Shown here: piece by piece, positions 7,614-16,797 of the stretch
Layout of the letters: the number at the start of each line of letters is the position of its first letter
Position numbering within the stretch: the stretch's first letter is position 1
NCBI RefSeq assembly: GCF_036289405.1
Contig: NZ_JAYFFI010000001.1
Coordinates: 372,001-436,000, forward strand
Length of the DNA stretch: 64,000 nt
Reading direction: 5' to 3'
Source of the DNA: Pseudoramibacter faecis
Lineage (GTDB): Bacteria; Bacillota; Clostridia; Eubacteriales; Eubacteriaceae
Program-made: the position numbers and the translations under genes
The notes under the pieces: generated by a model
What the model was told of the DNA's origin: nothing
The model's database searches: none
The model's input: the letters and a program-made list of their open reading frames with translations, nothing else

Positions 7614-9452
7614 ATGAAACGATCTTCCAAACAGGGTTTAACCGATTGGCGAATCCGAAACCTGATTTTTATGCTGCTCTCAATCCTGCCGGTTCTGCCT
7701 TTTTTAATGCTGCAGGCTTTTCCCATCGGCTTGGATGGCTGGTTCCATTTATCCCGTTTATATGAAATTGAGCAAAACATACACATGGGCAAATATATCC
7801 CTGATGTCTGTTTTCATACTTTTAATCATCAAGGCTACGGTGTCCATTTCTTTTATCCTTACTTTCTAAACGATCCCGCCGCGCTTCTGTGGCATTTGAC
7901 AGGCCGGCCCGTCACGGCGGTGCTGTTGTTTAACGCCGCGATTCACTGGATTGGGCTTGCGATTGCTTATGATACCTATCTGACATGGCAGGGTAAGCCG
8001 CTTCCCGCTTTTATTTTTGCCATCCTCTATATTTTTGGAGTGAGCGGGTTTAACATCAATCTTCTGAAGCTAACCATGTACAATCAATACATGGCTTTTA
8101 TCTGGCTCCCGTGGGTGATGATGGGGATTTCCCAATTGATCTGCGGCAACCATCAAAAATGGATGAAACGTGCCGTCCTTGGCGTCACGCTGCTCACGCT
8201 GACACATGTCTTAACGTTATTTTTCTGCATGGTTTATGCCGCCGTTCTTTTTTTATCCGCGCTCATGCGAAGGCAAATCACCCGGGCGCGCGTGATCTGC
8301 TGGGTTAAAGCGATTCTCATTTTGATCCCGGCCACCGCCATTTTTACCTTCCCGATGCTGGAACAGCGAATGGCCAACGCATGGCTGAAGGTGCCCGCTC
8401 AAAATTTAAAATACCGCCATCAACTCAGTTATAGCCTGCGCGATGGCAGTGGCCTTTTCACCAAATGGAACGGTGCCCTCAATTTTTCAAACATTCTTTT
8501 TTTATTGTTGATCATCGTAGTGATTCTGCTGATTTATGACCATCTGCTTGATCGAACCCTCTTCAAATGCGCTATCGGCATGGGCACGATCTTGGTCTTG
8601 CAAAGCCATTTGATCCCATGGAATGTGCTGGATCATCTTGCCCTCATCGATATGATCCAAATGCTTTGGCGTTTAGACGGCCTCTTTTATTTATTCGCGG
8701 CTTTTGCAATCGCCTATGGTTTTCAAAAATTGTGGGCTGCAAAATCACCCTCCTTAGGCCCAAAACCCTTCATCATCATGACCGCCGCCTTATATCTCGT
8801 TTTTGCCAGTCAAAATTTTTATCCCGTTAAAGATATCCTTCATCGGGCGCATGCCGGCAACCCGGCCGGCCGCACTCAAACGGTCACGCCCGTCACTTTG
8901 TCCGATGCGCTGAGTCACCCTTCTTTTTCGGAGAATGAAAAACTGGAGCGCGTTTATCTTGTCAACGGCTTCTACGACTATCGGGCCAAAGGGCAAGTCG
9001 TCGGCGACCAGACGCGGGGCATCCTCCATGCGGGGGATTTCCAAATTGAAAACCACCGATCTTTATATCCGAATCCCCATGCGCCGGCCGATCAGAAAAT
9101 ACAAACCAATCTATTGATCGAAAATGCCATTTTAATCGACGGCAAACGGGCCCTGCACCATTTCTCGCAGCGTGGTCAAGCCTTTTATATCCGAAAGCTG
9201 CCCAAAGGAAGCCATATGATCCAAACCCCGATCACCTATCTTCGCGGCTTTAAGGCTTTTGACGAAAACGGCAAGGTGTTACGCGTGCAAAAAAATGCAA
9301 CAGGATTTTTAGCCATCCCGTCAAAGGGAACCGGCCGAATCAAAATCACTTACGAAAAAACCACCCTTCACAAAATAGCAATCGGTTTATCCATGCTCAC
9401 ATGGGTAATGGTTGCCAGCACCTTTTTATTTCGCAAAAAAGCCACCCCTTAA
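7614..9452 (+). CDS. Large integral membrane protein (PTPS-related / GT-C-like)
   Basis: 612 residues with about ten hydrophobic spans and a soluble C-terminal part ending in one last span. The N-terminal luminal loop GLDGWFHLSRLYEIEQNIHM, then GYGVHFFYPYFLND, matches the '6-pyruvoyl-tetrahydropterin synthase-related' membrane family (PF10131). This family is not an enzyme of pterin synthesis and probably has a GT-C-type glycosyltransferase fold. The acidic D near residue 42 could be catalytic. Co-transcribed with the GT2 gene, so a role in decorating a cell-wall polymer with a lipid-linked sugar is inferred. Confidence 0.7.
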   Translation: MKRSSKQGLTDWRIRNLIFMLLSILPVLPFLMLQAFPIGLDGWFHLSRLYEIEQNIHMGKYIPDVCFHTFNHQGYGVHFFYPYFLNDPAALLWHLTGRPVTAVLLFNAAIHWIGLAIAYDTYLTWQGKPLPAFIFAILYIFGVSGFNINLLKLTMYNQYMAFIWLPWVMMGISQLICGNHQKWMKRAVLGVTLLTLTHVLTLFFCMVYAAVLFLSALMRRQITRARVICWVKAILILIPATAIFTFPMLEQRMANAWLKVPAQNLKYRHQLSYSLRDGSGLFTKWNGALNFSNILFLLLIIVVILLIYDHLLDRTLFKCAIGMGTILVLQSHLIPWNVLDHLALIDMIQMLWRLDGLFYLFAAFAIAYGFQKLWAAKSPSLGPKPFIIMTAALYLVFASQNFYPVKDILHRAHAGNPAGRTQTVTPVTLSDALSHPSFSENEKLERVYLVNGFYDYRAKGQVVGDQTRGILHAGDFQIENHRSLYPNPHAPADQKIQTNLLIENAILIDGKRALHHFSQRGQAFYIRKLPKGSHMIQTPITYLRGFKAFDENGKVLRVQKNATGFLAIPSKGTGRIKITYEKTTLHKIAIGLSMLTWVMVASTFLFRKKATP

Positions 9453-9500
9453 CAAAAAAAGCCAGCCGATTATTGATTGTAATCAGCTGGCTTTTGTTTT
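9453..9500. terminator. Bidirectional terminator
   Basis: Stem GCCAGCCGATTA (9461-9472) against TAATCAGCTGGC (9480-9491), one mismatch, with an A run before and T run after. It serves the membrane-protein gene on + and the redoxin gene on -. Confidence 0.85.
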
Positions 9501-9508
9501 GACCGAAA

Positions 9509-9817
9509 TCAGCAGCCGCTGCCGTCGAGGCTACAGGCCTGCCCGGCAAGCGGCGCGTCCTGCGGCCGCGGAGCGATGCCCACATCTTCTTTGTTCAGGG
9601 TGATGCTGCCGTCTTCGCGCACGAAGCAGGGCACCCCGGCGCGGCCGGCGGCCTTGGCCTCATTAAAGGCCGGATCATTGTCCCGCAGCTTGAGGAAGGC
9701 CTTGAAGTTGCCGATATTTTCGCCCACATTCACATAGTGAAATTCGGGGTTCCCCTGCACCTGGGTCTTCACGTATTCGCAGTCCGGGCAGCCGGTGACG
9801 CCATAAAAAGTAATCAT
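9509..9817 (-). CDS. Glutaredoxin-like protein
   Basis: 102 residues with a thioredoxin-fold start MITFYGVTGCPDCEYVK carrying the CPDC redox pair, a conserved RAGVPCFV (cis-Pro region), and a Cys-containing tail. Clostridial glutaredoxin-related proteins of this kind are thought to be cytosolic thiol-disulfide exchangers with unknown partners. Single gene with its own terminator on the left. Good ribosome site (GGAAAAGCGAC before the ATG on the minus strand). Confidence 0.85.
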   Translation of the reverse strand: MITFYGVTGCPDCEYVKTQVQGNPEFHYVNVGENIGNFKAFLKLRDNDPAFNEAKAAGRAGVPCFVREDGSITLNKEDVGIAPRPQDAPLAGQACSLDGSGC

Positions 9818-9974
9818 GTCGCTTTTCCTTTCTGGATTTGCTCCTGAATCGCCGGCGGCATTCCCGCCGGTGTTAGCCGCGCTATTTAAAAGCGTTATTT
9901 TATATTGGATGCATTTAAAATACCACGTTCGGCCGGCTTTGTCAACTGCGCGTCCTGCCGCCGATGCGCGAATG

Positions 9975-10870
9975 TTATTCCGTCACATCCTCGTAATAAT
10001 CGATGGCGAAAAACGGTTCCCCGCCTGGACCGGGCCGTTGGCCAGCTGCGCGAAGAAGATATTCCGCCCGCCTTCGATCATTTTGCCGCCCACCTTCATG
10101 GTGCCGCCGACCGCCGTCTGCCAGAAGGGCATATAAAACACATGGTGCAGCCCGAAGGGAATGAGCGCCCGCTCGATGGCCCCGAAGGCCAGCGTTCCCA
10201 GGGGGCCAGAGGCCGCCGCCAGCACGCCGAGGGCGTTGATGCCCGCAGAGATGGGCGGCCACGCGAAATAAAAGGCGATGCCCACAAAGGTGTACACCAG
10301 CGTCGAAATGATGGGCACAAAGCGGCTGCCGCCGAAAAAGGAAATCGCGTTGGGCAGCTCGATTTTATAAAACCGGTTGTGGAGCGCCGCCACCCCCGAG
10401 GCCCACGATGATCCCGCCGAACACCCCCCATCTGCAGCGAGGTAATGCCCAGCGTCCGGGTGATGGCCCCCGGCAGGATATGTGCGCTCTTGAGGAGCTT
10501 GCCGTCGGCGTCGATCTGCCCCGTGATGCGCAGCATGCCGTTGATGGCCGTGTTCATCGCGATATAGCCGATCAGCCCCGCCAGCACCGAGACCTTCTTT
10601 TCCTTTTTGGCCATGCCGATCGCGACACCCAGCGCGAACAGCACCGGCAGGTTGCCGAAAACCGCATTGCCCACCGCCAACAGAATCGCATTGAAGCCGT
10701 GCACAAAGGTGCCCGGCCCGAAAAACGCCGTCAGATGATAGGCCGCCGGGGTGGTCTCGTTGGTAAATACCGAACCGAGACCGAGCAGGATCCCCGCGAT
10801 GGGCAAAAGCGCGATCGGCAGCGGCCCACCCGCTGCAAAACGCCGAAAATTTTATCTTTCACGGTTTCCT
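9975..10870 (-). pseudogene. PTS sugar permease EIIC (glucose/GlcNAc family), decayed
   Basis: Three frames together give a truncated EIIC. A GTG start near 10868 gives VKDKIFGVLQRVG. After a small deletion the frame becomes LPIALLPIAGILLGLGS to SLQMGG (10806-10420). Then AALHNRFYKIELPNAISFFG, IERALIPFGLHHVFYMPFW and GGRNIFFAQLANG follow in a third frame (to 9983). The rest of EIIC and any EIIB domain are missing. EIIC binds and transports the sugar; these lesions should abolish transport. It lies directly left of the metal ATPase region on the opposite strand. Confidence 0.85.
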
Positions 10871-11022
10871 CCTTAAGGTTCCTTTACGGATATTGGTTTG
10901 ACCATTTTATCGCAAATCGTTTATCATTGCAATCTTTTTCAGCCGTTGTGACCGCTCTTTTTTTCGCCGGCGTTTCAGGCGCGGCAGTGTTTAATTTTAC
11001 ACCTTAATTTCGGGCGTCCGCC

Positions 11023-11051
11023 TTGACATTTCCATTAAAACGGACTATCAT
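11023..11051 (+). promoter_or_regulatory. Strong sigma-A-type promoter for the His-rich ATPase
   Basis: TTGACA at 11023-11028, exactly 17 bases, TATCAT at 11046-11051, about 95 bases before the ATG at 11146. The long leader has no obvious metal-box palindrome. Confidence 0.75.
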
Positions 11052-11145
11052 AAAACATGAAGAACCAATCATTTATTATTTACGCATATATTTAACCGTT
11101 TGAATTTCGGGTCTTTGCCCATTAAAAATTTTAAAGGAGAAAATC

Positions 11146-13593
11146 ATGTCCTGCGAACATCATCATGATCCCAAACACGCGCATGTGCCCTGCGATCATC
11201 ACGATCACGCGCATCACCACGAAGACGGCTGTGGCTGCGCTCACGGTCATGTGCATCATCACGAATACCACCACAGCGATGCCTGCGGCTGCGGCCACGC
11301 CGAAGCGGTCGCCATCGATCCGGCAAGTCTTTCCGCTCACGGCATCCACTGCGGGCGCTGCGACGCGCCGATGGACGAATGCACCTGTCCGCCCCGGCCC
11401 ACCACCACCAAGCTCTACCAGATCAACGGGCTGGACTGCGCGGACTGCGCGGCTAAGGTCGAGCGCGGCCTCGAACAAATCGAGGGCCTCGAGGCGGTTC
11501 AGGTGGCCTATCCGGCGGGGCTCGTGCGGGTCACGGCCCACGACCCGGACCGCTACCTGCCCGCGATGAGCCAATTGGCCGGCAAGCTCGAGCCCGGCTG
11601 CGAGATTGTTGCCCGTGACCGTTCGGTGGCCGCCGCCCGGGCCAAAGCGAGCGAAGCAAAGGAAACCGGCGTGGCCGAGTGGTTTTTCGGCGAAGGCTAC
11701 GCCAAGCTTCAGCTCTTCCTCGGGGGGATCTGCTTTATCGCGGGGCTTCTTTTCGAGAAGGTGCTCGGCGCCGGGATGCCCGTGTGGCTTTCGCTTTATC
11801 TCGTTTCCTACGCCATCATCGGCCTGCCCATCGTGGCGGTGGCCGTGCGCATGCTGCTCAACGGTCAGTTTTTCGACGAGCACTTTTTGATGGCGGTGGC
11901 GACCATCGGCGCCTTTGCCATCGCCGAGTGGCCGGAAGCCGTCGGCGTCATGCTGTTTTACCGCATCGGCGAATATTTTGAAGACCGCGCCTCCGACCGC
12001 TCCCGCGATCAGATCATGGCGGCGGCGGACCTGCGCCCCGAGGTGGTAAACCGCGTGGCAGCGGACGGCAGCGTGAGCGTGATCCCCTCGGAAGACGCCC
12101 AGTCGGGGGATCTGGTGGTGGTGCGCCCAGGCGATCGCATCCCGCTGGATGGGATCATCACCGAAGGCACGTCCCGCATCGACACCTCCCCGGTGACAGG
12201 CGAGCCCGTGCCGGTGGCCGTGGCCCCGGGAAACGATGTGGTTTCCGGCTGTGTGAACACCGCCGGCACGCTCACCCTGCGGGTCACGGCACCGCTGGAA
12301 GCCTCCATGGTCACCAAGATCCTCGACTCAGTGGAAAACGCGGCAGCCACCAAGCCCCGGATGGACAGATTCATCACCCGCTTCTCCCGATATTACACCC
12401 CCTTTGTGGTGGCGGCGGCCGTCGCCGCGGCGCTGATTCCGCCGCTTTTTTTCGGCGCCTCCTGGCACCAGTGGATCTACACCGCCATGTCCTTCCTCGT
12501 CATCAGCTGCCCCTGCGCGCTGGTGCTCTCGGTGCCGCTGTCTTATTTCGCCGGCATCGGCGCGGGCTCGAAGCGCGGCATCCTCTTTAAGGGCGGACTT
12601 TCCCTCGAAGCGTTAAACAAGGTGCGCGCGGTGGTGATGGACAAAACCGGCACCATCACCGAAGGCAACTTCACCGTGCAGCAGATCGACGCCCGCGGGA
12701 ATTACGACGAATCCGGGCTTTTGGCCGTCGCCTGTGCCCTCGAGGCGCGCTCGAGCCACCCCATCGCCGTCTCCATCGTCGATGCGGCCAAAGCGCGCGG
12801 CCTGAGTCCGGCCGCCGCCGAAAACGTCCGCGAAGAAGCGGGCCAGGGCATCATCGCTGAGATCGCGGGCAAGCCCTTTCTCGCCGGAAACGACAAGCTC
12901 CTCGCCGCCCAGGGCGTCGCCCTGCCGGAGGACGCCGTCCCGGCCTACGGCACGCCGGTGTATCTGGCCGAGGCCGGGCAGTTTATCGGCGCGGTGGTCA
13001 TCGCCGACGCGGTGAAGGCCGATGCGGCGGGCGCCGTCGCCACCTTGAAGCAAACCGGGATCCGCACCGTGATGCTCACCGGGGACAGAGCCGAAAACGC
13101 CGAAGCGGTCGCCCGCACCACCGGCATCGACGCCGTGCGCGCGGGGCTCCTCCCCGAAGACAAGCTCGCCGCCCTGCGGGAGATCCGGCAGGACAAAGGC
13201 GGGGTGATGTTCGTCGGGGACGGCATCAACGACGCGCCGGTGCTCGCCGGGGCCGATGTGGGCGCCGCCATGGGCAGTGGGGCCGACGCCGCCATCGAGG
13301 CGGCGGACGTGGTCTTCATGAACGCCGAGCTCGCCTCGGTGCCCGCCGCCATCGCCATCGCGAAGCAAACGAACCGCGTCGCCTGGGCCAATATCGTCTT
13401 TGCCCTGGCGGTAAAGGCCATCGTGATGCTCGCCGGGCTTCTGGGCCACGCCAACATGTGGGTCGCCGTTTTCGCCGACACCGGCGTCTCGGTGCTCTGC
13501 GTGCTCAACGCCATCCGCATTCTCTACCGGCGCCGCGGCTCCGGGCGCCAGGTAGCCGCCAAGGCCGAAGCGCTTGAAACCGCCGAGGTCTGA
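11146..13593 (+). CDS. Heavy-metal P1B-type ATPase with His-rich N-terminus (Zn/Cd/Pb exporter type)
   Basis: 815 residues. Residues 1-52 are rich in His and Cys and should bind Zn-like ions. An HMA domain with GLDCADCAAKV (C98, C101) follows, then membrane spans, the TGEP actuator motif, SCPCAL in the metal-translocating span (about residue 455), the phosphorylation site DKTGT (about 499) and GDGINDAP. These are the P1B-2 (ZntA/CadA) hallmarks for ATP-driven export of Zn2+, Cd2+ or Pb2+. AAAGGAGAAAATC precedes the ATG. The exact ion cannot be fixed from sequence. Confidence 0.95.
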   Translation: MSCEHHHDPKHAHVPCDHHDHAHHHEDGCGCAHGHVHHHEYHHSDACGCGHAEAVAIDPASLSAHGIHCGRCDAPMDECTCPPRPTTTKLYQINGLDCADCAAKVERGLEQIEGLEAVQVAYPAGLVRVTAHDPDRYLPAMSQLAGKLEPGCEIVARDRSVAAARAKASEAKETGVAEWFFGEGYAKLQLFLGGICFIAGLLFEKVLGAGMPVWLSLYLVSYAIIGLPIVAVAVRMLLNGQFFDEHFLMAVATIGAFAIAEWPEAVGVMLFYRIGEYFEDRASDRSRDQIMAAADLRPEVVNRVAADGSVSVIPSEDAQSGDLVVVRPGDRIPLDGIITEGTSRIDTSPVTGEPVPVAVAPGNDVVSGCVNTAGTLTLRVTAPLEASMVTKILDSVENAAATKPRMDRFITRFSRYYTPFVVAAAVAAALIPPLFFGASWHQWIYTAMSFLVISCPCALVLSVPLSYFAGIGAGSKRGILFKGGLSLEALNKVRAVVMDKTGTITEGNFTVQQIDARGNYDESGLLAVACALEARSSHPIAVSIVDAAKARGLSPAAAENVREEAGQGIIAEIAGKPFLAGNDKLLAAQGVALPEDAVPAYGTPVYLAEAGQFIGAVVIADAVKADAAGAVATLKQTGIRTVMLTGDRAENAEAVARTTGIDAVRAGLLPEDKLAALREIRQDKGGVMFVGDGINDAPVLAGADVGAAMGSGADAAIEAADVVFMNAELASVPAAIAIAKQTNRVAWANIVFALAVKAIVMLAGLLGHANMWVAVFADTGVSVLCVLNAIRILYRRRGSGRQVAAKAEALETAEV

Positions 13594-13604
13594 CCGTTTT
13601 TTTT

Positions 13605-13630
13605 AACCGCTCCGAAAGGGGCGGTTTTTT
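13605..13630 (+). terminator. Rho-independent terminator of the ATPase gene
   Basis: AACCGCTCC-GAAA-GGGGCGGTT followed by a run of T. Confidence 0.85.
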
Positions 13631-13633
13631 GTC

Positions 13634-13746
13634 GGTCGCCCTCTGTTTTCGCAGAAAACAGCCGGAAGACCGCTGAGGAGCGCGGCGGGGCGCAGCTGCG
13701 CAATTGTCAAAAGCGATCTCATCCCCTTCGCCCTCCCTCGCAGAAA
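13634..13746 (+). repeat. Dispersed intergenic repeat, copy A
   Basis: The left half reads GTCGCCCTCTGTTTTCGCAG, with AAAACAGCCGGAAGACCGCT and GAGGAGC next. The right end holds CCTTCGCCCTCCCTCGCAGA. Both halves recur elsewhere: the left one at 41929 and, inverted, at 60418; the right one at 26800 and, inverted, at 20812 and 29830. No coding capacity. Nothing else is seen up to 13949. Confidence 0.7.
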
Positions 13747-13949
13747 CGAGAACCAAATAATATTGAAAAACCATCCGATGGCAAAGACGGACCGCGAGCC
13801 GCCATTTTGCGTATGCTCCTCCTTTAAGCCAGGCTGCAGAAACGGATGCTAAGCCATGAACGTTATGCGCCTATTGGATGCTTCATCGGGCGCGTGTTTT
13901 TTTATCGGCCTCCCCGTTTTGACACGATTTGACACGAAAGGACCTTCAC

Positions 13950-14472
13950 GTGACCAACCGTTTAACCTCTGACCGTTTTCGCCCTCTGCTTTTGATCGCT
14001 TTGATCGGCGCCGTTTATGCCGCCTCTCTCCGGCGCAAAGCGGGCTTGTGATCGTGCTCGGTGCTTTCGGGGCCACGGCCTGTCGATGCTGTGGCAGCTC
14101 TTTGCCGACGGCGTCCTCTCCGCCATTCCCCTTGTCCACAAGCTGCCCGCCCAGCTCAACCAGTCGATGGCCGCCGTGGACAGCGGCCGCTATCTCTGGA
14201 CCTTCCTGGCCGCCCGTGTGCTCGGTCCCGTCGTCGAGGAGCTGATTTTCCGGGGGCTGATCTTCAACTGCCTGCGCCAGCTCTTCAAAACGCCGGTGCG
14301 GCCCGTTCTGATCTCGGCCGCCCTCTTCGGCATCTGGCACGAAAACGCGGTTCACGCCGTTTTTGCCCTGATCCTGCCCATGATCGGCGTCTATATCCAT
14401 CTGTTCGCCGCGAAAAAGCCCCGCTTTCTCCCGCGGCCCGGCAAAGGCCGCCGGCATTCGCCGGAGGGTTGA
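13950..14472 (+). pseudogene. CPBP-family (CAAX-protease-like) membrane protein, frameshifted
   Basis: A GTG at 13950 behind CGAAAGGACC opens a frame (VTNRLTSDRFRPLLLIALIG) that stops after KAGL. The family core follows in another frame: MLWQLFADGVLSAIPLV, the EExxxR motif in PVVEELIFRGLIF, and the FxxxH motif in LFGIWHENAVHAVF. Family members are membrane metalloproteases or bacteriocin-immunity-type proteins. The C-terminus diverges after FALILPMIGVY and lacks the usual last helix. At least one frameshift plus 3' decay is needed. Confidence 0.7.
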
Positions 14473-14581
14473 GCTGCCGCTTCGAGGTCTCAAACCGGCA
14501 AGCCTTTGGTTTGCCCCCTGCCGGCCCCGGGGCGCCTCCCCATGATACAATAGGGGCATCACAAACCATCAGGAGGAAGCC

Positions 14582-14884
14582 ATGCCCATTTTTGTCTTTA
14601 TGTATATCGGCCAGGGGCTCCACCCGGCCACCCATCACGCGGAAATCCCCTCGATGACCTTCCACATGCATCTGGTCGGCGTCTCGTCCTACGCCGAGGC
14701 GGAGCAGACCGCCCGCAAGCTCGCGATGAATCCGGATCTGCGCGCCATCGAGTTGTGCCCGAGCTTCGGCACCTGCGGCGTAGCCCGGGTCAAAAAAGCG
14801 GCCGGCCCCAAAATCAACGTCGGCGTCGTGCGCTTCGATCCGAATCCCAACATGGGTCACCGATCCGGGGACGATCTGTTTTAA
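14582..14884 (+). CDS. DUF6506 family protein
   Basis: 100 residues, AGGAGGAAGCC just before the ATG. The pattern of a hydrophobic first strand, VGVSSYAEAEQTARKLA, AIELCPSFGTCGVARVKKA and VGVVRFDPNP matches DUF6506, a small alpha/beta protein of unknown function found in anaerobes. The Cys in ELCPSFGTCG could be a metal or redox site, but this is a guess. Followed by its own terminator, so probably single-gene. Confidence 0.7.
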   Translation: MPIFVFMYIGQGLHPATHHAEIPSMTFHMHLVGVSSYAEAEQTARKLAMNPDLRAIELCPSFGTCGVARVKKAAGPKINVGVVRFDPNPNMGHRSGDDLF

Positions 14885-14897
14885 CGGCATTTTGCCG

Positions 14898-14922
14898 CGC
14901 GCCAACCGGCGCTTTTTTATTT
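14898..14922 (+). terminator. Terminator after the DUF6506 gene
   Basis: GCGCC-AACC-GGCGC stem followed by TTTTTT. Confidence 0.6.
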
Positions 14923-14950
14923 GCTCCCGGCCGCTTCTTTGTGTTACAAT
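14921..14950 (+). promoter_or_regulatory. Promoter for the small membrane-protein gene
   Basis: TTGCTC at 14921-14926, 18-base spacer, TACAAT at 14945-14950. Confidence 0.45.
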
Positions 14951-14989
14951 GGTTCAAATAATTAAAGTTAAATGGAACAGAAGCCTGGC

Positions 14990-15232
14990 ATGAACACCGC
15001 CAAAAACTTCCGTCGTTCGGCCTTTTTGTATTATCTCGCCGCCGGCTGTTTTTATTTTGCGGCCATAATGAATTTCGTAAAGAAAAACACCGCGATGGGC
15101 TGCGTTTATCTCGCTTTGGGCTCGGCCTTTTTCTCCCTGGGCAGCGCTGCGGCACCCGCTCAGGGCCAACGCGCCGAGGATGCGGAGGATGCCGACGGCC
15201 GGGCCGAGGAACCCGAGGCGGATCGCCGATAG
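14990..15232 (+). CDS. Small two-span membrane protein
   Basis: 80 residues from ATG 14990 (MNTAKNFRRSAFLYYLAAGC); an in-frame ATG at 14972 is also possible and neither has a strong ribosome site. Two hydrophobic spans, YYLAAGCFYFAAIMNFV and MGCVYLALGSAFFSLGSA, are joined by a short basic loop, followed by a charged acidic tail. Small proteins with this MG-x-V-x-LxLGSxFxxLGS second helix are common in clostridia and have no known function. It overlaps no neighbour and precedes the hydrolase gene by 52 bases. Confidence 0.6.
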   Translation: MNTAKNFRRSAFLYYLAAGCFYFAAIMNFVKKNTAMGCVYLALGSAFFSLGSAAAPAQGQRAEDAEDADGRAEEPEADRR

Positions 15233-15284
15233 CCCGACGACGTTTTTTGTTTGGATGCCGCCTTCCGTCCAGAAAGGAGTCCCG

Positions 15285-16055
15285 ATGCAGCCCATCCATA
15301 TTGCCAAGGCCGGCGGCGCCGTCGTGCCGGCCATCTGCGGCGTGCCGGATGCCGCCGGGCAAATCGTCATCATGATTCACGGCTTTGAAAGCTCAAAGGC
15401 ATGCGCCACCGGTCAGCTGCTCTTTCGGCGGATGGTGCCGGCGGGGCTCGGCGTCATCGCCTACGACCAGCCGGGGCACGGCAGCGCCGAGGCGCGCCGG
15501 GAGCCCCTCACCCTCGACGCCTGCTTTGAGAGCCTGGCCGCGGTGGAAAACGCCGCCGCAGAGCGATGGCCCCGCGCCCGCCCGGTGTATTTCGCCTCGA
15601 GCTTCGGGGCCTACGTCGCCCTGCTTTATGTGAGCCTGCGCCCCCATCTCGGCCGGCGGCTCTTTGTGCGCTGCGGCGCTGTCAACATGCCAACGCTCTT
15701 TCTCGGCTCCGCGCCGGATCCCGCCGCCCTCGCTCTGCTCGAAAGACAGGGCTATCTCCAGCCGAACCTCGGCATCGGCGACCCCGTTAAGGTGTCGGCC
15801 CGGATGTTTGCGGATTTTGCCGCCCACGATCTCTTCAAGCGGTTTCGCCCCGGCGAGGCGGCGGTCTGCATGGTTCACGGCGAGGCGGATCCGGTGGTGC
15901 CCGTCGCCGCGGCCCGGGCCTTTGCCGCGCGGTTCGATCTGCCCATCACCGTCTTCCCCGGAGAGAACCATTCCCTCAACGCCGACCCCGGGACGCCGGA
16001 CCGCGTGGCGGATCTGGCTCTGGCGTTTTTTCGCGGCGAAGACGCCCCGGCATAA
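15285..16055 (+). CDS. Alpha/beta hydrolase
   Basis: 256 residues from the ATG at 15285, behind AGAAAGGAGTCCC. Visible: the oxyanion HG in IVIMIHGFESSK, a nucleophile elbow YFASSFGAYVAL (Ala in place of the first Gly of GxSxG), an acid in HGEADPVVPV, and a His in GENHSLN. This is the Ser/Asp/His triad of the alpha/beta hydrolase fold, probably a cytosolic esterase or lipase-like enzyme. There is no signal peptide. The substrate is unknown. Confidence 0.88.
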   Translation: MQPIHIAKAGGAVVPAICGVPDAAGQIVIMIHGFESSKACATGQLLFRRMVPAGLGVIAYDQPGHGSAEARREPLTLDACFESLAAVENAAAERWPRARPVYFASSFGAYVALLYVSLRPHLGRRLFVRCGAVNMPTLFLGSAPDPAALALLERQGYLQPNLGIGDPVKVSARMFADFAAHDLFKRFRPGEAAVCMVHGEADPVVPVAAARAFAARFDLPITVFPGENHSLNADPGTPDRVADLALAFFRGEDAPA

Positions 16056-16114
16056 ACCGGCGGTTTCCGCTCCTATCCGATCAGCTTTTGTATATAAATG
16101 AAAAGGAGGCTTTG

Positions 16115-16307
16115 ATGCGAAAAAAAACACCCTCGCCTGGCCGCAATGTTATCGTTTATGGCCGCCGTCTGCTTTCTGACGGTCGGCATCTTCAGCCGAA
16201 ATCTGCGCTATGCGCCGGAAAGCAACCGTTCGGGCGGCCTGTTTTATTTCAGGCTCTGCGCGCTGTTTGCCGTCTCGGGCATCGTGTCGCTGCTGAACTC
16301 CAAATAA
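16115..16307 (+). pseudogene. Small two-span membrane protein, frameshifted in a poly-A run
   Basis: An ideal AAAAGGAGG precedes the ATG at 16115, which reads MRKKTPSPGR and becomes non-sense. Dropping one A from the run at 16120-16127 gives MRKKHPRLAAMLSFMAAVCF, LTVGIFSRNLRYAPES and a second span LFYFRLCALFAVSGIVSLL ending in NSK and a stop at 16307. An internal ATG at 16146 could still give the two-span protein. It resembles the small membrane protein at 14990. Programmed slippage, mutation or sequencing error cannot be separated here. Confidence 0.55.
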
Positions 16308-16309
16308 CC

Positions 16310-16753
16310 CGCCGGCCGCGTCGCTCCAGTCTTTCTTGCGCTTTATGTTTTTTGGGCGGCGCTGCTCCTTCGCCTTTGCCATGTCGGCCAAATACGCCAG
16401 GCAGGTGCGCACCGCGGTGCTCGGGGAGCCGGGCCAGGACTACATCGTCGGCGCCCGGGTCCGGGGCTTTTCCGAGCGGCAGATCCTCTGGCGCCACGTG
16501 ATCCCAAACGCCATGCCCCCTGATGACGATGCTCGGCCTCTCCCTGGGGAGCCTGCTGGGCGGCACCTCCGTGGTGGAGGTGCTCTTTGCCTATCCGGGG
16601 CTGGGCAACCTCGCGGTGGAAGTCCTCGAAAACGACGATTATCCGCTGGTGCAGGGCTATGTGCTGTGGATCGCGCTGATTGACATGGTGATTAACTCCA
16701 TTGTCGACATGACCTATCACCGGCCCGATCCCAGAGTGCAGCTGAGGGGATGA
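16310..16753 (+). pseudogene. ABC importer permease fragment (NikB/DppB-type C-terminus)
   Basis: Two frames give the C-terminal part of a peptide/nickel permease: MSAKYARQVRTAVLGEPGQD with ARVRGFSERQILWRHVIPNA (the EAA loop that contacts the ATPase), then LGLSLGSLLGGTSVVEVLFA, YPGLGNLAVEVLENDDYPLV, ending near 16753. The N-terminal half is absent. A frameshift lies near 16520, where the two parts join. It is followed directly by a NikC/DppC-type remnant, the normal gene order. Confidence 0.85.
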
Positions 16754-16797
16754 GACCGATGCTTTTTTAAACCGATCCCGAAAGCGGCCGGCCGGGA

